Assembly: GCF_004193775.1 (NCBI RefSeq)
Contig: NC_041018.1
Span: 35,408,913-35,472,912, forward strand
Direction: 5' to 3'
Length of the DNA: 64,000 bases
Source of the DNA: Glycine soja
Taxonomy: Eukaryota; Streptophyta; Magnoliopsida; Fabales; Fabaceae
Shown here: piece by piece, positions 1 to 12,414 of the stretch
Layout of the letters: every line of letters starts with the position of its first letter
Numbering within the stretch: the stretch's first letter is position 1
Notes under the pieces: model-generated
What the model was told of the DNA's origin: nothing
Database searches by the model: none
What the model saw: the letters and a program-made list of their open reading frames with translations, nothing else
Position numbers and translations under genes: made by a program

Positions 1-3000
1 AAAACAATTTTGAATTGTCTTTGAATTTGTCGTTGTGAAAAGTATTAACTTTTCACGACAATTTTTAAACCGTCTTAAAATTTCAATTTCTACATTGGTT
101 ATCTTAAAAATCGTCTTAGAATGTATTTTTTTTAAAAAAAGTTATCTAAAAAAATTGAGGATTTGAAGATGGCATTGTGAAAATCATCTTAAAAACTCTA
201 CTTTCTAATACGACTTTTTAGAAATCATCTTAAAACTCTACTTTCAAAGACGGTTTTTACAAAATCATCTTAGAAACTCTACTTTCTAAGAAGACTTTTT
301 AGAAAACCGTCTTAGAAAGTTTGACTTGCTAAGACAGTTTTTCATAAAACCGATATTTTTTTATTTTTATAATGCTTCTTTAGTTAAATTGAGTTGGTGG
401 GCTTATTTACGGGCATGGTCAACTTTGCCCACAACAAAAAAAATTTGTAGCCTAACTAAACATGCAATTAGTTTCAAATTTCAATAAATTAGTACCTTGC
501 TAAAATATCCAACTATTAGGTTATTGTGTGAGTCATTTAGATCCAAAAAGGAGAATAACAAATTCATCAACTGCCTAGAAAGAATGAGGTCAGCACTCCT
601 AAAATATTACTAACCAATAAGGATTTAAAAGGTTTTGATGTCTTACTTCCTCATCCTTTATAAGAGTTTTGAGTATGATATCAACTTCACTAGTAAAAAT
701 CTCACATGCAATAAATGGAAACCTATTACAATAGCAATAAGATATCACTGCAAATATTCATCTAATATGAACTTGATCAATCTTCAATTTGAGCAACCTA
801 CTTACAAGATCACTTCTTTTCAGCATCCTCAGGAGCTTCTTCAATGACGTGTCATGTCAATTGTTCCACTTGTGCTCTTCCAGACAAACTCTAACAGACA
901 ACATAAAATTTCATTAAGTGCAAATGAATTAAAAGAATGTTGTGGTCAGCCAATCACATAGTAATGAAAGACCACAGCTGAAAAGAACAAAAAATGGAGC
1001 AATTTATCACAAACACAACTATGTTATTAGAATCCAAGCCAAAGGAATCTATATTTTAAAAAGCTTGCAGCAAAAAAAGATACTCCAAAGTTCATCAAAT
1101 ATAGACAACTTTCCAAAACTACATTAAAATCTATTCCTAAAGACCTATAATTCATCACTATGCCGTTTATATTATTATTATGTTTAAATGCAAGTAACAA
1201 AAAGACCATTTTCTAATAAATTGTACTTCCGATCTTTTATTTGCAACGAACTTATTTTCATTCTTGTCAAAAATAAGAAATAGCAATTAACATAAGTTTA
1301 CTATGAGCCTAATGCACGGGGCCACCCTTCTTAACATTAATATGAGTGACACTATAATTAAGAAGAATCTCTTCATCCTTTCTTCACTCTCCTGATTCAT
1401 GAACCAGATTGACTTTTAGATAAAGGCAAGTAGATGTAAATGAGTATTATCTCAATGGTTAGTTATTTTACATTTCACAATAATTACAATTACGACATGC
1501 CAAATAAGTATCATCCCTAATTCCCTATTCATTATCACAATCAAGCTGACAAATTTTCAAGTTTTGAATCAGATTATCAAAAACTCTAATAAAGAGAACT
1601 CACAAGTCAATAAAATGGAAACTTAAACCAATATTTTGTTTCTAATCTAATTAATTGAAATGTAAAGGCAAAAGTCCAAATTGTTAGAAGACAAAGTAGG
1701 GTTCAATTCTGTTATTTCAAGCATGTCACTTCATAATCATCTCCTCACCTCAAAACAATACTATTAAGCCATAGTAGTTTCAAATAAGAAATACATTTGT
1801 AATAGCAGAAAAGAAGAGTGTTACAAATTTATAAGGCGACTGTCAAGAGCTTTGCATTCCTGAATAATTTCATCCGTCAAGTAGTTCATCCAAAGTAAAA
1901 TTCTCCTTATCCAAAATGGTTTCCACCCGCAATATAATTCACCAAATAAAAAGTAAAATTGTTATATGCGTATACCAATAGGTATCTACATATCATTTTA
2001 AAAGTTAAATTAAATAAATCTATTTTAGTCTCCCAAAGAAATAGGCAATAAATGTAATCATGGAAAGATGACATCAGAAATATCAAAGAAAATGTTAGAG
2101 ATGTATGGGATACTTGTGAGTTGTGGCACAATGCCTTCTAAAAAATTCAAGTGGACAATAAGGAAGTGACTAAAAAAAACCCTCCAAATTCTTGCCATAT
2201 CAATGATGGAAAAAATATTTCTAGCAACAATGCAAATAAAACCAAAACAAGGCCAAGAACACAATCCTATTTCACAAAAAGGAGAAATGAACACCATTAA
2301 AAATGTAGGCATTTCTCTCCAACCAAATACACCATATAACTATGTAGCTAGACTAAGCAACACAGTTATCAAATGTTTAGATCGGGAAAAGATATACAAA
2401 TCATTATAAAAATCAAAGACGTCAACGACAACAATTAATGGCAGCTCCTCATCTTTACCCTATTTTAGCATAATTGAAAATTATGACCAACACAGATCAT
2501 GTAAAAAATAGTAAACATTAGTTTCATTCATCTATCCACAAACGACAAAAATTCTAATCCATCCACACTACTCGAGTGATCATTCACACACTCCTCATCC
2601 TCTACTATTGATCTTGATATATCACTTTCACAATCATTCAAAGGAAATCGTACAATCCCATACTCTTATCAGTTCATTATTGTTCAGAGACTACCCTAGT
2701 GTCCTCCACCTAATATGACAGTAATTACAAACTGGCCAAAACATTAGACTACATCACTGCATAATTAAGCACAAATTTAAACACATCAATTCAATTGCTC
2801 ATAGTATCTGATTCTAGATTAAACAAATTTGATTAAAAATGACACTAAGATCAACATGGAGTGAATTAAAGACACAAAACCCGCATGTATCGTCACAATT
2901 TCCCATAAAACAAACCAAAAAATCAAATCTAGCCATGGACAAACACCGCATCAAGAAAACATCCAAAACCACCACCAATACACAAGAATCAGTGTTCGTG

Positions 3001-3516
3001 AAGCTTATGCGAGGAATGAGAGTGTGAAACTCATCAGAGATGCCGTGGACAAACCAGCCATGCACCAAAACATGGTGAATTTCTAAAGAAAGGGCGTAGA
3101 ATCACAAAACCAAAAATCCAAAAATGGATCTGGCAGCTCAAAAACCCTAACACTTTACCCCAAATTGAATTGGAGGAATCATTATCAGAGGGAAAACCCT
3201 AGAATCGTCAGTAGGGTTCTTACCTTTATGATGATAGTTGCACACGACAGTGGCGCAACACAAAGGAGACACCTTCGATGGCCGATGAGTGAGGGATGGA
3301 AGGAGGGTGAGTGACTAAGTGAGTGAGTGCATCTTTAATTGGTGATCAGTGCGCAAACCACGATGATTTTTCAAAAAATCATCGTTGAACACAACCTTCT
3401 AAAATCGTTGTCATTGAAATCATTCATATTACAAAATTGTCACCACAATTGGATTTAAGACGGTTCTTGGAAACCATCTTCATTTCGTTGTCACAGAATG
3501 CATTTTTTTAGTAGTG
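1..3516. mobile_element. CACTA-like DNA transposon, one end only
   Basis: The right border reads TTTTTTTAGTAGTG and stops at 3516, the mirror image of the CACTACTAAAA end of plant CACTA (En/Spm-type) elements. The first 360 bases hold many short subterminal repeats built on AAGACGG and CCGTCTTAGAA in both orientations; these are the usual transposase-binding repeats of the class. The same motifs recur near the right end at about 3360-3490. The left end lies before the window. No transposase motif is visible, so this looks non-autonomous. The inside (about 400-3300) has no open frame I recognise. The stretch 3120-3340, with GAGTGAGTGA-like repeats and CCCTAA-type motifs, has higher sequence complexity and could be captured 5' gene sequence; that is a guess. 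Confidence 0.7.
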
Positions 3517-3754
3517 ATATCTCCAACTTTGCTACTTTTGATTTAGGGGTTTATTATAAAACTTTATTTATAGTTAATATTTCGATCCAATGGCTAGTGA
3601 AATAGTAAATCTAAAAATTGTATACTAGATCATATTATAGGTTGGTCTAATTAAGTTGGATCATATTTGTGGCAACTGGACTGATATTGAAAATAAAAAA
3701 GTATTGAGTTTGAGTTGAAATGCAAATTAATAGTTATTAGAACATTAATTAGCT

Positions 3755-4062
3755 CTTGCTATTAGAAAAAAAATATTTTAAAAAAATTGCTTAAAACATC
3801 GGTTGGTCTAAAATCAATGTTCTAAGTGTCATATAACATCAATTTTCTCATAGTCGATGTCGTTTTTTCTTTTTTGTATTTATTTGCTACTATATTACAC
3901 CAATTTTGAAGAGAATGGATGTTGTATAGTGTATTTCAATATCATCTTTATAACCAATGTTAAAAAAGACCTACTTTTAACGACGGTTATTTTAATATCA
4001 GTTCAAAACAGATGTTGAATGTTAAGAAAAATTGATGTTAAATGTTAATTTTATAATAGTAT
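3755..4062. mobile_element. Short degenerate Tgm/CACTA-like element
   Basis: About 300 bp bounded by GCTATTAGAAAA on the left and TTTTATAATAGTA on the right. These are imperfect inverted versions of the CACTATTAGAAAA end known from soybean Tgm. Inside, ACATCGGTT, ACATCAATTTT, GTCGATGT and GATGTTGAATG repeat in both orientations, the same subterminal motif seen in the element at 44446. No coding sequence. The ends are worn, so the borders are approximate. Confidence 0.5.
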
Positions 4063-4629
4063 TTTTAAGTGTATAAAATAAAATGTAAAGATTAAATAAA
4101 AAAATTAAACCTTTTTTATTGGTGATTTACTCCTTAAAAATGGTCAATTTATTATAAATAATTATATTATAGGAGCACGGTGCATGGAAATATCTAATCA
4201 TATAAATATTATATTAATAATATTACGTTAGAATTCGTGTTTAAGATTAATATTTTAATTTTATATTTTTTTTATCCTTTTATATAAGAACTTTTTTTAA
4301 GATTTTTTTGTCTTTTTCTAAGATTCTTTCTAAACTGTTTCTTATATTTTTTTTTACTAATATTTTACTAAAAAAACCTTTAATTATTAAACATAATATT
4401 TAAGTGTATAAAAATAAATATTGTAAATTATTAAGATGGATTCTTTCTATTAGTCTTTCTCCATGCACTAATTAATTAAAAAGAAATAACATTGTAAAAA
4501 ATTAGATGAAATTTTAAGGATAATTTTTTTAAAAAAAAATTGTTAACAAATTTAAGATTACTGAGTAAATAAACTTTCTTAATTTACATGAATTAGTTTA
4601 TATAATAATTAAATATAAAAAATTTAATG

Positions 4630-4685
<56 letters not shown>

Positions 4686-7560
4686 CATTAAATTTTTTTT
4701 ATCAAGGATAATGGATAAAATAATGACTTTCTAAATATATATTTAGGCTTCAACTAATGAAATAATATTTAAAAAGTAGAATTAACTCACACATATATTA
4801 AAATCTATGTACTATATATTTATATATTTGAATTTTTCTATTTTAGAATATTTATATATACTAATTGTTTAGATAATAATAAAATAAATAAATTTTTTAA
4901 GGTATATTTTAATGTATATATATGTATAGATTTTATAATAATTATTTTTTTTTTATCTTTTTTAAAGGAATTAATTTTTATCTAACAATAGATTTTTATA
5001 TACAAAAAGTTCACACGTTTAAAAAAATTAGTTTTTAATGATTGAATTTAATAAATATAAAATTGATATACTATTTAAAGTAAAAAAAAACTATGTATTT
5101 ATATATTTAGATAAATAGTATATTAATAGTAGACTTAATTCCACATTTCGACCTTATTTTTATAACTTGGCAAATTTTGCCACATTTATTTATGGGCTTG
5201 ACTGATAAGCTTGTAATTAAAGTGGACTCGTTCAAGCAAGGCAATGGAATTTGAGAGTTGTTATTGGCCTCAACTAATTTATTATTGGTTCCTATCATTC
5301 TATAAATGCATAAATTATAACATGTTTTCGGTACATTTTATTGAAGTTAATTTAAATGAAGAGTAAGTTTTTTAAATTTAATATCTAGAGTAAACTACAC
5401 ATATCATTTCTGAAGTTTGTCTTTATTATATCTAATATCTCTCCATTTTTGAACTTTACAAAAAAAATCCTTTAATTTTTTAGATTTGGTTACTCCTCTT
5501 AGACGTAAAAAAAGAATGTTACACCAACTCTTCTTTAATTAGGAGTGTTTAAAGTAACGTAAAAAAATGAAGAAATATCGGGTAATAAAAGATAAATGAG
5601 CAGAAAATGAGATAGATGAGGAAGTGTAAATTCCTATATTTTTCATGAAAAAAAAATTCTAGTATGAAATCATAATTATAGAAGTTACTCTGTTTCTGGA
5701 CGAATTCCTTTAACAAATAAGTCAATGTAGAAAAAATAATTGTACTATGATTTTTTCTTGGTGATAAATAAAAGTTTGAAATCAATCAGTTCATGCAAAT
5801 TACCAAATTTTCTCGTTGCTAGTGCTACTCAAAGGATTTGTTCTTTAGGGGTTGGCGAAAGTAATGTGATTGGTTAGAGTTTGCTTGTTCTATATACTAC
5901 ATATAACCTTATTCTGTTATTCGGTGGGGGAGTTTTGTATCATGCTTGGTCTTGTGATACTTTTCTTGGTCATAAATTGTGATTCAAGTTTACCTTTTAA
6001 ATTCTCTAAATACAATTCTTTGCTTATAAAACAAATAAGGGTTACGGTAAGAGCATTTCCAACACTCATTGTTTAACTAGTTATTTATTCTTAGGCATTA
6101 TTGTTTAATTTTTTATTATTAGAGGTGATTTATGCATTATATTAAATTATTTAAAATTAAAATCTGATTACTTATATAAATTATTGTTGTTTATGAATAA
6201 AAAAATGTTTTCTTGTCATTTGTTTAGGAAAATTTTCATATCACTTAAGAGGATAATTTTAAAGTTACTTAAAATTATACTATTGGAGTAAAATATATAT
6301 AAATTATTTATCTAACATATAATATCATAGGAATTAATTAATATAAAATAAAGAAATCAGAATGAATTACTTTTACACTAATCGAAGATACTCTAATCCA
6401 TTCCAAGTTATTACTTTTGAGGGAGGGAGGACCACATGCATATCTAAGTCAACCCCTAGTAATAGAAATAATTATTTAAGAACTTTAAAGGAACACACTC
6501 TAGTTTAGAGAGTTTCAAAAAGAACTAACCATTTATGTATATGAATCAATTTGCACGCATGCAACACTATGGTATGTAGCAGGATATAAGAGTAAGAAAA
6601 TAGTTCAATACTGGATAGGAGTAAAAAAGAGAAAAATTAATATAGGTATGATATCACGTGCTATAATATAATAAGAAGGGATAAATAGACCAAAATAATA
6701 TATGAATGCCATGATCCATAGGAATAAAGGGCTGTCAATGTTGCACAAAAATTTCAAAGCCAAAGTACACTTAGGCTTGAAGTTACGCCATACGTTCCAG
6801 ACACGCACCATGACCATGCGATGTAGTGATATAACCTCTGCATTTTCATTATCTTGGTCCAAAAAGTCATGCTAGCCATTCCAGAGGATCAATTAATTCA
6901 ATCAATGATGATGTGTAGTGTGGCCATCTCCCTATGGTAATGACTTGCTGAACTCTCTTCATTCAATCTTGACTAAATTGTTAATTGTTACTCTCTCAGT
7001 TTGAAAATAGTTAATTATATCATTTTCAAGATTTTAATAATTTTTTTAATCATTTGAATTTTATACAATTAAGAATACAATAAGTATTATTTTAAATTTA
7101 TTATTTGTTTTTTTAATCTTTATTTGGTAGAATGAGAGAATATTAATGGAGTGAAAGAGTAATATAATCCGATGAACTTATACTCCTCATACATGCATTA
7201 GGTACGTTTTGGTCAAAAGAGTTCAAATTCCTTAACTAAATACACATAGATTCAGTTTTGAGATTCATGTACTTATAAGACTAAAAAAAATTAAGAAAGG
7301 TTCTTGTTTTAGAAAACCAAAATAAATAAATATATAAAACTCATGAGAAAAAAAAGTTATTAACTGTTTGTATATATGACTTTTTAGTTATTAACTTATT
7401 ACAAAAATCAAAAAATTTACCATATATATTTGTGGTTGAATGATAATTGTTTTATTACACTATCTAGTCATTAAACTCAAAATTTATACTTCCTTTGAAT
7501 TGAAAATATATTTAATGGCCTTCTTAATCATTCATAAATTTAAAATAGTTTGTTGGAGAA
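4063..7560. other. AT-rich intergenic DNA, no gene recognised
   Basis: Long A/T runs, no open frame with recognisable protein similarity and no splice-consistent exon series. It contains the AT-repeat hairpin listed separately. The short frames present (for example 5870-6076 and 6605-6862) have biased low-complexity composition and no motif. Confidence 0.6.
4615..4702. repeat. (AT)n microsatellite inside a perfect inverted repeat
   Basis: An uninterrupted run of alternating T and A covers about 4633-4683. It is flanked by AAAAAATTTAATGATTATAT on the left and its exact reverse complement on the right, so the whole segment can fold as one long hairpin. This could be a worn MITE whose centre expanded as a microsatellite. 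Confidence 0.8.
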
Positions 7561-7569
7561 ACTATCGAG

Positions 7570-7965
7570 GTACTTAGTATTCCTAGCCGGAGAAGATAAA
7601 CACAAAGAGCCACGGTTCTTCCAATGTTAGTATCAAAGAAGTACGTGGAGTCACAAGTTTAACAGATAAACCCGCTAATTCAATTATTCCCACTCGTGCA
7701 GAGAATATTAAGATGGTAGCAATAATGGAACTGAACAAAGATATTGTGATGCTGAAAATGAAAAACTGGAACATGGCATGATTTAGGTTCTTAGCTGTAC
7801 CATCTGTCTCGCCGGTACACCTATACATGCTGCCATGCCACTGAACCGGTAACGATGAGGGTTGAAACAACTTGAAGTGTTTCCACCGTGTCTTTCAATA
7901 GATTGGTTCAGTTCCGGAGAGACTCTTTTCACTAGGTTCATTTTTTCGTCTCTTCCGGTCTCAAC
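7570..7965 (-). pseudogene. Ankyrin-repeat/PGG-domain membrane protein fragment
   Basis: Read on the minus strand, about 7905-7840 gives TLQVVSTLIVTGSVA, typical of the first membrane segment of the PGG domain of plant ITN1-like ankyrin proteins. After a frame change the open frame continues with GETDGTAKNLNHAMFQFF and a second hydrophobic stretch (FSITISLFSSIIATILIF), then a third, diverged one. This order (helix, PGE/PGG-like loop, short soluble loop, helix, helix) fits the C-terminal membrane domain of the family. There are no ankyrin repeats upstream and the frame is broken, so it is a decayed C-terminal fragment. Intact members are membrane proteins with cytosolic ankyrin repeats. Family call from remembered similarity only. 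Confidence 0.5.
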
Positions 7966-8642
7966 TTAGTCAGTGAAATTGAAACTTTTCTAAAACATGA
8001 TAACAGACTTTAATGCAACCCAAGTGAGTGCCTACATATAGTTCAAATTTTTTTTGTTGAATGTTAATACTCAAATTAGGGTGAATATTAATATTCCTAT
8101 ATATTACATTTTTTTGTCTTTCTTGAACCGTCACTATTACTAACGATATTATTTTTTTTATGAAATGTCCTAAGAATTATTATCACTCTCGTGCAAGTTT
8201 CTTCCCAACCTAAGTTCATGTCAAATTTTGTTTATAAAAACACCATTAACTCACTCCTCATCTCCTTCGTCGCCTTTGTCAACCACAACAACTTCATCGT
8301 CCCTACCTCCTTCGATGCCGTCAATAGTCTCTTTCAGTATCGCGACAACCTCACCAATGTTCAATGCTCTTGCTGTGTGTTGCATGCGGTTACCTATCTC
8401 GAAAACCTCTATTTCACCTCTTGCGACAGTGCCAGCTAGATAGCTGTTTCACTAAGTATAACAATGTCATTTTCATCGGAGTCAAGAATGTGATGACAAC
8501 ACCACTGGATCCTCATTTCTTTCTCCTTTTTTCTTGTTATCTTTGATAGTGTTAGTAGGTCAGGAGGTCATGGTGTATGATAAAAAAAAAGAATAAGATT
8601 GAGTGTAATAAACATTAATCTTAGGGGTACGAGTGTAATTTG

Positions 8643-8679
<37 letters not shown>

Positions 8680-9030
8680 TGACTGTACATTGTTCGCCTT
8701 CCTTTACTCCGAAGACTGCAATAAGATAATTCTAAGTCCTAAGATATGATGCTATGGTAATTTGAGTTGACCCACCTTCTTCGTAAAAACCGCATGGACG
8801 TGTATCATCTTGTTAGAAAGGCTCAGTAGCACGTATATATAATTTATTTACTTTAGTGGTGATTGGTGCATTAAAGGAGTATATAAATTTTTAAACTCTA
8901 ATAATATAATAATAATAATATTTAAAGTGAAATGATTAATTGTAAAAAAAGTATAGTTTAAGACAAAATATAATATAAGTATAGTTTGAAACAATAATTT
9001 TAAAATGTTTTAAATCTTGCATTGATGAGG
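7966..9030. other. Intergenic; one unassigned short open stretch
   Basis: The segment 8191-8440 is richer in C than its surroundings and is open in more than one frame (serine/threonine/proline-rich in one). I do not recognise either product. A (TA)n run lies at about 8647-8673. The rest is AT-rich with no support for a gene. Confidence 0.4.
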
Positions 9031-9039
9031 AATGGTGAA

Positions 9040-9610
9040 ATTAAAGTGTATAATTAGGGGACAATTCACATCATATAAGTTCATTTTGTGAAATGGAGTT
9101 ATGATCAAACTTAAATTCTAAAATGATACTAATGCTTATTCGGTAATTGTTCTTGGGTTTATGAGTGACTGATTATTGGACTATTGTTGGAATATCTGTA
9201 GATGTCCAGTCTTATAAGCTTCATGTCCATGATGTCCAATCCTTGGTACGAGGAATGTGTGTTGAAAATCCAATTAATTATATGATCAAATTAAAGTATT
9301 TAAGATGAGGTTAATTCTTTCTTCCCAAGTCGATTTTATGGATTTGAATTAAAGACAAACAAACTCAAATTCTAATATGATATTAGAGTCTATTTTATCG
9401 ATTAATATTGGATCTATTGGTTACCTAATATCAAACTATGATTGGAATACATGTATAATTCTAGTTTTACAAACTCCATTATTTAGATGTTCAATCCTTA
9501 GTATGAGTTGATATATGATCAAATTAAAGTATATAAGTTAAAAATAATTCTTACTTTATAAGCTAATTTTGTAAGGATGAGTTAGACTCAACCCATATAA
9601 TAAGATAAAT
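9040..9610. repeat. Two diverged copies of a dispersed legume-type repeat
   Basis: Phrases such as ATGATCAAATTAAAGTAT, TGTCCAATCCTTGGTA/TTCAATCCTTAGTATGAG and AAATTCTAATATGATATTAGAG recur about 250 bp apart. They resemble the 'TAAGCTAATTTTGTAAGG..GAGTTAGACTCAACCC' repeat common in legume genomes. A related stretch in the opposite orientation lies in the transporter intron near 14680-14850. Non-coding. Confidence 0.45.
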
Positions 9611-9810
9611 TATATAAATATTTAACCATATAATTTTAATTAACACTATAAAAAGAAAGGTTTTTTTTATGATGCACTTTCCACGTTGATCCTTGAAAAC
9701 TGTCTTTGTCTTATTATAATAGACAGTGATAATTTTGTAAATATGATCTGTTAATACTACCACAATTTTACGAAAACTATCTTCAAATGAAGCTACAACA
9801 ACAAGTCATA

Positions 9811-10094
9811 TTATAACCGTAGTAGAAATTTGAAATCAACAACGTTTTCTGGAAAATCGTCGTCATATGCACTGTCAATTAAATTGCTGACCCTCGTGCC
9901 CTCAATCACTCACAGACCCTCTTCCTGTCAGTCACCCACCTTATGAATTTTTCACTCACTCGACATCCAAAAGTTGTAAGATTTATTAAGAAAAACTATT
10001 CATTATTATATAAAAAGTGTAATGAAGTTTTATTTTCCAATAAAATCTTAACATTTTTTGTTTCTTAAAATCAATTTTTAAGGACGTGTGGATA
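9811..10094. repeat. Tandem duplication, copy 1
   Basis: Starts TTATAACCGTAGTAGAAAT and ends at the start of copy 2. The two units match over their whole length with scattered substitutions and small gaps, including the shared stretches CCTCAATCACTCACA, CACCCACCTTATGAATTTTT and TTTTATTTTCCAATAAAATC. Non-coding. Confidence 0.85.
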
Positions 10095-10360
10095 TTATAA
10101 CTATCGTAGAAATGTGAAATCAACCACATTTTTTAAAAAATTTGTCGTCGTATGTGTTGTCAATTAAATTACTAACCTTCGTATCCTCAATCACTCACAA
10201 ACCCTCTTCCCGTCGTCACCCACCTTATGAATTTTTCCCTCAACATCCAAGATTTATTAAGAAAAAATATTCATTATTATATAAAAAAAGCGTAATGAAG
10301 TTTTATTTTCCAATAAAATCTTAACATTTTTTGTTTCTTAAATCAATTTTAAGGACTTGT
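10095..10360. repeat. Tandem duplication, copy 2
   Basis: Second unit, directly abutting copy 1 at an offset of 284 bp. It starts TTATAACTATCGTAGAAAT. The number of differences suggests an old duplication. Confidence 0.85.
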
Positions 10361-12414
10361 CAATATATTTATTTTATGGAAAAATTAATTATTATGGATA
10401 TATTATAATTTTGTTTGTTAAAAGATTATTTAATTAATTTGAATTTCAATAACTTTTTTTCACTGGAAAAACAATTATAATGTTGGAGGATATGAAGGTT
10501 TGTTAGGATTATTCTGTAAAAGAAGCTCCTGTTTCTAATTCTCTTATTAGTGATGAGGAGAAGGAAATAAAAATAAGAACTAATTATAGTGTATAGATTG
10601 TTGTTAAAGTCTACTGTCAAAAGGGAAAACCATACTTTTATGGATAAAACATTTTATGAGGAATGAGAGCCATGGGGAGCATGGATGCGATTCTTGTCTT
10701 TGTGGTTGTCAAGGGTTGTTTTTGCTGCTAGATCACACAAAGTCATTTTAAAAAGTGTTTTTCTTTATTGTAATACAGATAGCTAGAGAGACTACAATAA
10801 CTTTTGCGCATGTTATTTTAATAAGCATTTATAGGAATTTGAGTTTATTGAACAATATTTTGAGTTTTAGTAGAGAGAAACCTTGCTAGTTTCCTCTCAG
10901 CCACACTCTCCAAAATCAATAAGCTCTAGAGTATTTTGAATATGGGTTTTTGCTTAATTAGAAATCTTCCTAAACATATGCTTTATAAATTGATAACTTT
11001 GCTGTCATGAAGAGCTTGCTACAATTATTCTACGTTGGTTTGAGTCCAAATTAATCATATATGGTCTAAAAAAAGACAGATGAGATATTACTTTTGCAAA
11101 AGGGGAGAAAAAAACCCCTAGAAACTTCAAAATTTTCAAAATCTATCAAAAATATCACATACAAATTATTTCTATCGTATTAGTTGTCAATGCAATTTTT
11201 TTAGTCTCATGTCAATTTATATTTCTAAGAAAAATAACCCTAAACTTTTTCTTAATTACAGTAATTAGAACATTTAGTTCTTCATTGAGATCTTGAGGTA
11301 TTTAAAAAAGTTTCAGTTTTTTTTATTATGAGATTAATCTTTAATTTAGGATTTAATCAGTTTTTCATTCATTTTTAAAGATGTATTCTTCTGGGATCAA
11401 ACATAATTACCAAGTTCTGTGCATCTGAAATATTCTTCTTCAAAATAAGTAAACAAATCCCTGTCTAACAACGATATAACGTCGTCTAACCTACCATATT
11501 GCCAACACTTATCACTTATTTGTTTATTTACTAATTTGTTGATAGTTGATTTGTCAATACCTCAATGACTCATTAACTAACGCAATTATTCTGGAAAATG
11601 CCACTCTAATTTGTTCACATCCAAATGGGAAGTCAACAATTTCCAATAATGAAATAAAATAGTATTCTTCTATCACCTAGCGTAAGAATATGGATTTAAA
11701 TATTCAGAAAACAATTCTCGTGGATATGTTGTACTACTATTTTCGTGTTTGTGTGACTAAAAAAATATTAATTTTACGGATAATTTAAATGGATTGAATT
11801 AGGAAAATCACATTTTGAAAAAGTTAACGAAGCCATTTAATTATTTGATTCAAACTATTAGTTTCTATTTATACACACAAGTTTTTCTCATTTTCTGTTT
11901 ATAGAAAAACGGTGTTACTCCAAATTTCATGGTTTGAAAAGGAAGCACATGCCCAAAAATTGTAACACAAATTTAATGCACGAGAATGCATTCACAGAAT
12001 TGAAAGGGTGGGAAGAATTTAGTGCACAAGAACGAAAAATAGGAAAGAAAGGGAAATGCAATAAATAAATAAATAACCGTTTAACAAGTACCGAGTAAAG
12101 TTGACATGTTTGAGAATTACAGAACAAAAACTTAACATTGACTCTTCGTTTTTTCCTATGTTGTTTCTTTTTTTCCACCCATTTTCTCTGCCTTTTCTGC
12201 CATTGCAAGAATCCTCCAACCTTCCCTGCAAAATAATCTTCTCACGCAATTTTGTAAGCAAAGGTTGACGATTGTGCTTCCCCATGGTGTTGTTCTTGTG
12301 ATGGGGTTGTCAAATTGGTGTGTTGAAGGGTGATTTTGGAATCTGTCAGAGGAAGCAACGTGTGGATCTTTTCAATTCCTTTGGTTTTTTTCATCTGGGT
12401 GTAGTTGTTTTGTT
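10361..12414. other. Intergenic and upstream region of the transporter gene
   Basis: No gene recognised from 10361 to about 11850. The stretch 11850-12414 is presumed promoter and 5' leader of the gene starting at 12415. A pyrimidine-rich stretch (about 12150-12220, TTTTTTCCACCC..CTTTTCTGCC) is typical of plant 5' leaders. Confidence 0.5.
11865..11874 (+). promoter_or_regulatory. Possible TATA box of the transporter gene
   Basis: CTATTTATAC lies about 540 bp before the start codon. It matches the plant TATA consensus, but the distance would need a long leader or an intron in the leader. Transcript ends are needed to support it. Confidence 0.25.
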
